From: Aurantiochytrium sp. KH105
Taxonomy: Eukaryota; Sar; Bigyra; Thraustochytrida; Thraustochytriidae
Length of the DNA: 64,000 bases
Direction: 5' to 3'
Assembly: GCA_003116975.1 (NCBI GenBank)
Contig: BGKB01000100.1
Location: 62,001-126,000, forward strand
Shown here: positions 10,976-18,470 of the stretch, in pieces
Numbering within the stretch: position 1 is the stretch's first letter
Layout of the letters: each line of letters begins with the position of its first letter
Position numbers and translations under genes: made by a program
The notes under the pieces: generated by a model
What the model was told of the DNA's origin: nothing
What the model saw: the letters and a program-made list of their open reading frames with translations, nothing else
Databases searched by the model: none

Positions 10976-12154
10976 ATGACAACGTCTTTGACACCGTCGC
11001 ACGACCCCAGGACCTGGCGACCCCTTGATGATGAAGCCATCCACGCAAAGGTGACCGTCCTGCTGGAGGAGGTCCCCGAGTTGGCTTGGATCTGGGACGC
11101 CCCAACTCTCGTCGAGATAGAGATGGAGTTGCGTAAGAAGGAAACGAGGCCCTTTTCTAAAATTTTGGAACACTGCTTTGAGAAAAATTACTATCCCCGA
11201 GGGCATCACGTTCCCGAAGTTATACGCGCTAAATGGGCAAAAGATTGTAGAACCCTGGGCACCCAACTTTCGAGGCGATTTAAGCGCAGGGTTTCACGAA
11301 ACTTTGCAGCACAATTTATTGTCATGCGTTGTGCCTTGCATGATCGTCTCTCGCCTCATCCAACCATCTCCATGGATGAAAATCTTGCCGTCAAGAAGCT
11401 TTGGTGGCATATTTGCGCGCCCACGAGTGGGATCTATCGCTCGCATATTATTAATCATGGCATGGCAATACCTTCGTACGGCAAAATAACAAAGCGACCA
11501 CAACAGGAAAGTGACGAGGGGAAGAGTGTTACGATCGATCTCTCGGGCAGTCCAGACCCGGACGTAGCTGTATGTAAATCACCTGTATCATCATCAGCCA
11601 AATGCAGCAAGACGAGGCGTCAAGCGCCTGCAGTTCGCTCGCAAAATGATGTAAAAACTGAATATAAAAGACGCGACGAGTCGCCAAGCGAACTCGATTC
11701 AAACGGCTGTGGCTCTTCTTCGCGTTCGCTGGGAAGAACTCGATCTGCGGAGCCACTATCTGAGAAGAAGCCACAACGCTCGGCACGGATGGAGAAAGAC
11801 CGTGCTCAACCCAAGGTCCTGCCTTGCAAGCAGGAGATTGATGTTTTTGACAAGAGTCGGTTCGATGACAGTAGCGACGATGAAGCTTTTATCGGTAGCA
11901 AGTTGGATGGACCAGGTTGTTCAAAGGCCTCGACTACATTGTCCTCTTCGGCAGCCGGCCGCACGAGAACTCCGTTGCTCTCGGCGCGATCGGCGTCTCC
12001 AGGGTCAGGAAAAGGAATTTTGAAGTTAGAATTTCGTCGGAGTGCAGCGTCGTCTGCGCCGAGTCGGGGCGTCATCAAGCTCGAGCACAAGCCATTCGCG
12101 AAGCGGCGCAAAGTGTTGCCTGGCATCTCGGATCTCTCCGAAGCCTTCATTTAA
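10976..12154 (+). CDS. Unrecognised protein with conserved N-terminal domain and SUMO-type motifs, right unit
   Basis: The protein has 392 residues from the first in-frame ATG. Residues of about 10-165 are paralogous to the gene at 2544: an HAKV helix, MELRKKE, FSKILEHCFEKNYY, RAKWAKDC, DENLAVKKLWW and YRSHIINHG. The rest is disordered, basic and Ser-rich. It carries a SUMO-interaction-like motif (VTIDLSGSPD) and psi-K-x-E sites (VKTE, LKLE, IKLE). The two paralogues therefore keep the same motif classes while their tails have diverged. It is transcribed away from the complete SF2-type ATPase, and the MDR gene follows on the same strand. The function is unknown. The conserved pairing suggests that it works with the ATPase, but that is inference. 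Confidence 0.75.
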   Translation: MTTSLTPSHDPRTWRPLDDEAIHAKVTVLLEEVPELAWIWDAPTLVEIEMELRKKETRPFSKILEHCFEKNYYPRGHHVPEVIRAKWAKDCRTLGTQLSRRFKRRVSRNFAAQFIVMRCALHDRLSPHPTISMDENLAVKKLWWHICAPTSGIYRSHIINHGMAIPSYGKITKRPQQESDEGKSVTIDLSGSPDPDVAVCKSPVSSSAKCSKTRRQAPAVRSQNDVKTEYKRRDESPSELDSNGCGSSSRSLGRTRSAEPLSEKKPQRSARMEKDRAQPKVLPCKQEIDVFDKSRFDDSSDDEAFIGSKLDGPGCSKASTTLSSSAAGRTRTPLLSARSASPGSGKGILKLEFRRSAASSAPSRGVIKLEHKPFAKRRKVLPGISDLSEAFI

Positions 12155-12522
12155 AATTTGTTACTCTAAATGTTATGTTTGCCAAATGATCATTTGTTGG
12201 TGCAGGCCTACTACCAGCGGTTGCGGTTTGCTGCGGCGCCAACCAAATGGGCGAAATCTTTTCAACAACCATTTTGTATACTTGTTCCTTGTTCCTGGAG
12301 CCAGCTGCAGAACATTACATTCTCAAGTCCCCGCGAGATCCCGGAAAAGAGAGAGAGAGAGAGATTCCAGCTAGCTGGGCAAATCAGGAACTCGATCCTC
12401 GTAGCGCTTTCGGAGAGCGACTCCCACACGCGAGCTGTGAGCGAGCCCGAGCTACTCCAAAGACGAGGCGTGAGCTTGCTCGGAAGCGCGAGCCTGGACC
12501 AGAGCTTGAGCGAGGCAGAACG
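12155..12522. other. Intergenic region upstream of the MDR gene
   Basis: This is 368 bp between two plus-strand genes. The first half is AT-rich and the second has a GA dinucleotide run (about 12349-12364) and GC-rich leader sequence. I see no separate gene. Confidence 0.5.
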
Positions 12523-13707
12523 ATGGCGTCGGGTAGTACTTCTTCGGCCGCAGCCGACACGATGCAAGCGTGCTTCTACGCCAAGTTCGGCGGGCCCGAG
12601 GTGGACCAGGTGGGCAAAGTGCCACGACCCAAGGCGCAAGATCTTGCAGAGGGCCAGGTCCTGCTAGAAATGCGTGCATCTTCTTTAAACCCGGCAGACT
12701 ACAAGCAACGCAGTGGAAAGCACGCGGCCATCCTGTCCATCAAGCTGCCTCAGGTGTACGGCTTTGACTTTTGTGGCAAGGTGGTCGCTTCCAAAAGCAC
12801 GGAATGGGTTGCTGGCGACGAAGTCTTTGGCATGTGCAAGGGCCTTCGTCGAGGCGGTCTTGCCGAGTTCTTCATCGTGGATGGTGACATTTGCGTGCGG
12901 AGGCCACCAAACATGCCGAGTTTCGACGCCGCAGGCCTCCCACTCGTGGGCATCACCGTGCTTAAAGCGTTTTCTAAATGCAGAGTGAAACCCGCTGCTC
13001 AACGGAGCTCCTCGCAAAAAGCGCCGAGAATCCTTGTTCTCGGAGGAGCAGGCGGTGTCGGAACTGTGGCAATTCAGCTTGCCAAAGGGTACTATGGCGC
13101 TAGTTTCGTGGCAACAACAGCCTCGGCCGGCGAGAAGTCAGATCTCGTTCGCGAGCTGGGCGCAGACCAGGTCGTGAACTACCGTGACGAGAAGTTTTGG
13201 CAAGTTCTGGCGTCATCGTCCCAGGACGATCTCTTTGATGCGATTCTTGATTGTACCGGCGAGGCGGCCAAGTGCCCCTCTCTGCTACGCGATGGCGGCG
13301 GTCTCGTTAGCATTGCAGCTTCGCCGACTGTTGCTGCTTTGCGCGAGTTCATCGAGGAGTCAGACACGCGAAGCTTTCATAGAATCACCTTTGGCGTCGA
13401 TGGGTTTCTGCACAGTAGTCTCGGAGGAGTAATCTTCGATCGTCTTACGGGCGCCACCTCTCTCGAGTCCAAGTGTCGTAAACGAGGCGGCGGGACCTTT
13501 GCGCACATTATTGGAACAGGCCATCGCGAGTACGTTGAAATCCTTGCAGACGAGTACAATGCAGGTCGTCTGCGCACAGTCATTGACCACGTCTATCCAT
13601 TGCGGGATGGCATCAAAGCGATCGAACGTATAGAGAGCGGGCGTGCCAAGGGTAAAGTCATCATCTCCATCGCAGACGAAGAGGCGAGTACCACAACGGC
13701 CATCTAG
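12523..13707 (+). CDS. Zinc-free MDR oxidoreductase, quinone reductase-like
   Basis: The protein has 394 residues from an ATG at 12523. The N-terminal GroES-like half includes MQACFYAKFGGPEV, SSLNPADYKQRSG and YGFDFCGKVV. A Rossmann half carries the nucleotide-binding motif VLGGAGGVGTVAIQLAK, followed by ELGADQVVNYRDE and DCTGEA. The C-terminal block ends GRAKGKVIISI, typical of the medium-chain dehydrogenase/reductase family. Catalytic and structural zinc Cys residues are missing, which fits the NADPH:quinone reductase or RTN4IP1-like branches. Open frame continues upstream of the chosen ATG but is Arg-rich and not conserved-looking. The substrate cannot be predicted. No clear targeting peptide is seen, so it is probably cytosolic. 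Confidence 0.85.
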   Translation: MASGSTSSAAADTMQACFYAKFGGPEVDQVGKVPRPKAQDLAEGQVLLEMRASSLNPADYKQRSGKHAAILSIKLPQVYGFDFCGKVVASKSTEWVAGDEVFGMCKGLRRGGLAEFFIVDGDICVRRPPNMPSFDAAGLPLVGITVLKAFSKCRVKPAAQRSSSQKAPRILVLGGAGGVGTVAIQLAKGYYGASFVATTASAGEKSDLVRELGADQVVNYRDEKFWQVLASSSQDDLFDAILDCTGEAAKCPSLLRDGGGLVSIAASPTVAALREFIEESDTRSFHRITFGVDGFLHSSLGGVIFDRLTGATSLESKCRKRGGGTFAHIIGTGHREYVEILADEYNAGRLRTVIDHVYPLRDGIKAIERIESGRAKGKVIISIADEEASTTTAI

Positions 13708-14379
13708 GAACTGCGCAAGTCGCTGTCGATGCAACACAGCTCCATCATCCGCGGGCGAAACATTCCGGAGTCGGTCCAGGCCTATAAAAAAGTAAAACTC
13801 ATTTGGTATCATCACTTCTTTCTTGCGCGCACGTTTCGAAGAAATGCTTCGGGCAAGTGAAAGTAAGAAAGGACAAACTTTGCTTTTTTCCGGGCAGGTC
13901 AATCCACGCAAGAGATCGAAGACCACCTCCACGCAAGAGTTCGAAGACCACCTGGTAGGTCTATCTCTGACTTCTCTTTCTTTTTTTCGGCTGTGTGGCT
14001 GTCAGGAGTGTGTTTTTTAGAATAGTATGGATGGATGGTTGCTTGGTTAGGTTTGTTCGGGTTAGGTTAGCGTTTGTGCAAGGCCAAGACCAATCCGTCG
14101 GCGGCGCAGACCACGCAACGACTGTCGAAGATCTCGCGAGCGCAGCTAGTCTGCGACAAGAGCCTTCTTGCCGCGCACTCGCACGCCCGAGCTCGCGGCC
14201 TTGCGAGCTCTCCCCCACCCCCGCGCCCGCTCTCCTCGCGATACCGTTCGTTCGCCGAGGGGCGCAAGCAATTTGCAGCGAGCGAGTGGCGAGCAGCAAC
14301 CGCGGACCTCGCCCGGGACGCGCAGCCAGAATCTAAGGCCGCAGGAGTCGCGTAGCGCGGCAGCATAAGCTAGCTAGTT

Positions 14380-14412
<33 letters not shown>

Positions 14413-14414
14413 AG
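13708..14414. other. Intergenic region upstream of SerRS
   Basis: About 700 bp. It contains two imperfect copies of a CCACGCAAGAG...CGAAGACCACCT unit (about 13905-13952) and a GGATGGATGG stretch at about 14030. An AAGC tetranucleotide run (about 14380-14411) abuts the SerRS start. GC content rises towards the gene, as expected for a promoter and leader. Confidence 0.5.
14380..14411. repeat. AAGC tetranucleotide repeat
   Basis: About eight GCAA units end only three bases before the SerRS ATG, so the array probably lies in the 5' leader. Confidence 0.85.
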
Positions 14415-15779
14415 ATGCCTCTCGGCCTTCCCCTGTTTCGCGACCCCGAGTCGTTGGAGCAAATCCGCAAGTCGCACGAGGCGCGCTTTCCCTCGGAGCA
14501 GGACAAGGACCTCGTGGACCGCATCGTCAAGGCGGACGAGGAATGGCGCCAGCTTGAGTTTGACGCGCAAAAGACCAAGGAAGAGAAAAACGCGGTGAGC
14601 AAGCTCGTTGGCCAAAAGAAGAAGAACAAGGAAAACGCGGACGAGGAACAGGCCAAGGCCCGCGAGCTCGGCGCCGAGGTGGAGCGCTTGCAAAAGGCCG
14701 CCGAGGAGAAGCGCGCCGAGCTCGACACCTTGCTCCCGCTTGTCGGCAACCTTGTGCACCCTTCGGTGGTCGTGCACGATGACGAGGATTACAACAAGAT
14801 CGAGTCGACCTACGGCGAGAAGAAGCCCGCCGACGGCCTGCAGGCGCACAACCAGCTGCTCTGGCGCATTGATGGCTACGAGCCAGAGCGCGGCAACAAG
14901 ACCGCAGGCCACCGTGGCTACTTTCTCAAGGGCCCTGCTGTGATGCTGAACCAGGCTCTCATCACGTACTCGCTGCAGTTTCTCACCAAAAAGGGCTACA
15001 CCCCGTTGCAGCCGCCGTACTTTATGAACAAGGACGTAATGGCCGGCGTTGCGCAGCTCTCTGACTTTGACGAGTCCCTCTACCACGTGACGGGCGAGAA
15101 GGGCGACAACGAAAAGTATTTGATCGCCACCAGCGAACAGCCCATTTGCGCCTATCACATGGGCGACTGGATGCAGGACAGCGATCTGCCTATTCGCTAC
15201 GCCGGCATGTCCACCTGCTTCCGAAAGGAGGCCGGAAAGGCGGGCAAGGACACCTGGGGTATCTTCCGCGTCCATCAGTTTGACAAGGTCGAGCAGTTCT
15301 GCATTACTACGCCTGAAAAGTCGTGGGAGATGCACGAGGAGATGCGCAACATTGCCGAGGAGTTCCTTCAGTCGCTCGATCTTCCATACCAGGTCGTCAA
15401 CATTGTCTCTGGTGAGCTCAACAACGCCGCCGCTAAAAAGTACGACATTGAGGCCTGGTTCCCTAGCTATCAAGAGTACAAGGAGCTTGTGTCTTGCTCG
15501 AACTGCACGGACTACCAGGCCCGCGCCATGAACATTCGCTTTGGCGAGAAGCAGGATAAGCAGTACGCACACATGCTCAACTCCACGCTCTGCGCTCTTA
15601 CGCGCACCATCTCCTGCATTCTCGAGAACTACCAGGAGAAGGACGGTGTCCGCGTTCCTGCGGTCCTCGTGCCCTACATGGCTGGCATGACCTTTATCCC
15701 CTTTGTGCGCGAGCCGATGGAGAACAAGGCCGAGAAGAAGCAGCAAAAGGCCAAGGCCAAGAAGGCCGCCGCCAAATGA
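14415..15779 (+). CDS. SARS1: Seryl-tRNA synthetase, cytosolic
   Basis: This class II synthetase charges tRNA-Ser with serine; the protein has 454 residues. An N-terminal helical hairpin (about 30-115), rich in Lys/Glu, is the tRNA-binding coiled coil. The catalytic domain follows, with EKYLIATSEQPI, the motif 2 block STCFRKEAG and GIFRVHQFDKVEQF. Motif 3 is seen as TLCALTRTISCILENYQ. A Lys/Ala-rich C-terminal tail (KAKAKKAAAK) is common in eukaryotic cytosolic enzymes. There is no mitochondrial presequence. The ATG directly follows a tetranucleotide repeat. A long open frame on the opposite strand is a compositional shadow. Confidence 0.97.
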   Translation: MPLGLPLFRDPESLEQIRKSHEARFPSEQDKDLVDRIVKADEEWRQLEFDAQKTKEEKNAVSKLVGQKKKNKENADEEQAKARELGAEVERLQKAAEEKRAELDTLLPLVGNLVHPSVVVHDDEDYNKIESTYGEKKPADGLQAHNQLLWRIDGYEPERGNKTAGHRGYFLKGPAVMLNQALITYSLQFLTKKGYTPLQPPYFMNKDVMAGVAQLSDFDESLYHVTGEKGDNEKYLIATSEQPICAYHMGDWMQDSDLPIRYAGMSTCFRKEAGKAGKDTWGIFRVHQFDKVEQFCITTPEKSWEMHEEMRNIAEEFLQSLDLPYQVVNIVSGELNNAAAKKYDIEAWFPSYQEYKELVSCSNCTDYQARAMNIRFGEKQDKQYAHMLNSTLCALTRTISCILENYQEKDGVRVPAVLVPYMAGMTFIPFVREPMENKAEKKQQKAKAKKAAAK

Positions 15780-17009
15780 TAAATCCATTCTCTCTTTCTC
15801 GTTTTTCTTTTTTATTGCTTTCCTTTTCTCTCTTCCTTTCCTTTCGCAAGATCGCGTCTGATTAGGCCAGGCCACGCCAGGCCAGACCTGATCAGCTTGC
15901 CTGCCTGCCTGCCTGCCTGTTGGCCTGGCCGTGCTGTGCAGTATCTACCACTATCGCACACTAATGAATCTACTCCGCGAAAGAAGCTGTGCAAATTACC
16001 ACGATTACTTGCCTGCCTAGTAGTTGGAGTAGGGTCTAGCTTCTGGCCGATCGGAGGTTGCATTTTCACCCCGCCGCCAAGCTCGCCGAAGCGTAGCCCC
16101 AGCTCTCGCGTCCCGAGAGCAACAGCCCCTCACCTTGCCTTCATCGCTATCGCGAAGGGGTTTCGTTGGCAACAGTCAACTCCGGCCAGAATGCTCTCTG
16201 TACCCGTCACGATCTCTTGCCAACTGTCTCCGTCTCCGAGGCGGGCGCGGTCGCAGCGTCACGTTGCGCTGTGTTGCACGAGCCTTGTAGGGTTGCCTAC
16301 TCTGCAGCTAGCTGGCCTGTCGTGTGTGAAATGGGCGCTGCAGCCGCATGTCCATCGCACCGCCGGCGGTGTCCATACACGCGTGCACGTGCGCACACAC
16401 AACATCATCACATCACCTAGAAGGTTGACCGTCTCCGTCCCGTTGACCTCTCGATTGCCTTTGATGCGGCCGAAGCCGGTGCCTGTGCGGCGCGAACGTC
16501 TGTCTCTCGGATTGGAGCTGTCTCTGCGTTGCGTACGCACCGAAATCGAGCGAGATACGCCCGCGACCGCGAGCCGAGCCCCTCGCGTTTGCCCTTTTTT
16601 TTTACATTGAAGTTGGGACATTGTAATTCGCGCACGTGACATGACCGACCCAGCGTCTGCAGCTATCCCGGTCGGCCCAAGCATCAAGCATCTTCTGCGC
16701 AGGGTCGCGGCGCGCAGGGCGCTGCAGCCGCGACGTAAGGCTCGTGCGCCGGCCGGCCTGCGCGGCGCTGGCGGCAGTGCGGCCAGGAGCCTGGTTTGCC
16801 AGCACCACCTCCAGCAAGCTGGAGCGTTGGCACGCAACAGCAAAACCCGTGTGTGCTGCCACGCGTGCTGTGCGCGGTGCGGCAGGCAGTGGCGAGCAGA
16901 GTCGTGTCGTAGGCAGGAAGGCGAGCAGCGCAGGCATCAGCAGCATATCGCAAACACGGGCTCGACGTGCGGCGGCAGCAGCGGCTGCGGCAGGAGCAGC
17001 AGCGAGGCC
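15780..17009. other. Intergenic region between SerRS and the zinc-finger gene
   Basis: About 1.2 kb. A pyrimidine-rich 3' stretch follows SerRS (15785-15845), then GCCAGGCC repeats and a CTGC tetranucleotide run (about 15897-15918). An open frame from 15897 to 16610 lacks an ATG at its start and is compositionally non-coding. An ATG at 16641 is in frame with the zinc-finger gene, so 16641-17009 may be an N-terminal extension. Confidence 0.5.
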
Positions 17010-18128
17010 ATGGCGCCCACGGCGCGCTGCAGCGAGAAGAAGTCCTTCACAACGTGCTCGGAGACCGGGTGTGCCAAGCTCGCGAGACGCGGCGGCAAGT
17101 GCGTAAGGCATGGCGGCGGGTACAGGTGCAAGGCTGAGGGCTGCACGCACAGCACAGCGGGGCCGAACAAGCTTTGCGTCTCGCACGGCGGCGGACGCAA
17201 GTGTACGCACCCAACGGGTTGCCGTAAGACCGCGAGGACGTCCTTGGGCCTCTGCTCAACGCATGGTGGAAAGCCGCGCTGCTCAGAACCCGGCTGCACG
17301 CGTTTTGCGCGTCTCAAATCCAAGTGCAATCGCCATGGAGGCAAATACTTTTGCTCGCATCCCTCTGGTTGCCGTAGGACGTGCGATGGGCCCATGGACC
17401 TATGCAGAGCTCATGGAGGCGGCCGTAATTGCGTAGTCAAAAATTGCACCCATGCCGCAAAGCAAGGAGGTCGCTGCTTTGCGCATGGCGGCGGCGCGCG
17501 ATGCACTGTGCCTTCGTGCCACAAGGTTCCAAAGATGCAAGGCATGTGCATGTCGCACTATCGCTTGCACTCAAAAGACGAAACGAGTCGCGCTCCTGAC
17601 AGAACCCTCGCTCCACAGAATGAAGCGCCCGCCTCTCTTTACAACAATGAGCCTGTTAACGACAACTTGAGCACGCTCAATGAACGCGGTATATCAGACT
17701 TGGCGTTCAAAATCGCTGTTGCGGCCGCACTCGCCAAGAGACACGCTTTTGCGCGTGATCTCACCACGCCTCGGGAACACGACCTTGATTGTGATTCTTC
17801 CAGCTCACATACGGATTCTGGATCGTCTACTCCCTCGATTTCTTCGCGGACGTCCATACCGCTATTGGCGCAAGCGCCAGTATGGGCGCCGTGCTCGCTA
17901 CGCTCGCAGGTCTCGCAATCTTCTCCGGGAATAACGCTCCCGCAAGTTACCCCAGTCCCGATTCTTCGGCCGCACATTTCGCAAGAGCCGTCATCAAATC
18001 CAAGTCTTCTGATGCTACAGGCGCGAGCAGAACCTATTTCCTCGTCCCAGCTTCCTTTGCCATTCTCGCAAAACTCAACTTTCTTAGTTTCGTCCATCCC
18101 TCTTGCGTCATCAATTCCAGACGCGTGA
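17010..18128 (+). CDS. WRKY19-like zinc-finger repeat protein
   Basis: The protein has 372 residues from the ATG at 17010. Residues of about 5-185 hold seven tandem Cys/His units of the form C-x4/5-C-x8-10-C-x2-H-G-G, such as GCAKLARRGGKCVRHGG. The seventh ends CMSHYRLH. This repeat type is known from plant WRKY19-like and many oomycete/stramenopile proteins, with likely nucleic-acid or protein binding. The C-terminal half is Ser/Pro-rich and disordered. An upstream in-frame ATG at 16641 would add 123 Arg/Ala-rich residues. I prefer 17010 because the first finger starts soon after it. A regulatory nuclear protein is plausible. Confidence 0.8.
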   Translation: MAPTARCSEKKSFTTCSETGCAKLARRGGKCVRHGGGYRCKAEGCTHSTAGPNKLCVSHGGGRKCTHPTGCRKTARTSLGLCSTHGGKPRCSEPGCTRFARLKSKCNRHGGKYFCSHPSGCRRTCDGPMDLCRAHGGGRNCVVKNCTHAAKQGGRCFAHGGGARCTVPSCHKVPKMQGMCMSHYRLHSKDETSRAPDRTLAPQNEAPASLYNNEPVNDNLSTLNERGISDLAFKIAVAAALAKRHAFARDLTTPREHDLDCDSSSSHTDSGSSTPSISSRTSIPLLAQAPVWAPCSLRSQVSQSSPGITLPQVTPVPILRPHISQEPSSNPSLLMLQARAEPISSSQLPLPFSQNSTFLVSSIPLASSIPDA

Positions 18129-18470
18129 AGAAGAAGAAGAAGAAGACCTCTGAAAATTACTATTTTGTCAATCAATTATCGTCGACATCAAAGCGTAGAC
18201 CTCTACTTTGTGTTCTTTGTGGTAAAGTGCAGACTTGCTCCAGCCTCCGTTTCGCGAAGACTGCGCCTCGAATTTGCTCGATCCTCGCATCAAGAAACGC
18301 CCTTTCGCACGCAAGCAGGGGAAATAAAGAGTGACGAAAACAACAAAGGTTCTAAAGGCGCCAGCACCAGAACCAACCAAATAGAGAGAGAGAGAGAGAG
18401 AGAGACAGACCTACAATTCCGTGCGCACAGACTCGGCCTCGGGAGTCCTTTTACTCGCCTTGAGCACAAG
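18129..18470. other. Intergenic region upstream of DDX31
   Basis: 340 bp. It contains an AAG run (18128-18146) at the end of the preceding gene and a GA dinucleotide run (about 18381-18404) in the likely leader of the helicase gene. I see no independent gene. Confidence 0.5.

Noticed and set aside
14370-15875. Long minus-strand frame opposite SerRS
   Set aside because: It is a codon-bias shadow: its translation is Leu/Val-rich and it mirrors a well-conserved gene.
15897-16610. Plus-strand frame of 237 codons
   Set aside because: It begins at TTG in a CTGC repeat and translates to low-complexity sequence without motifs.
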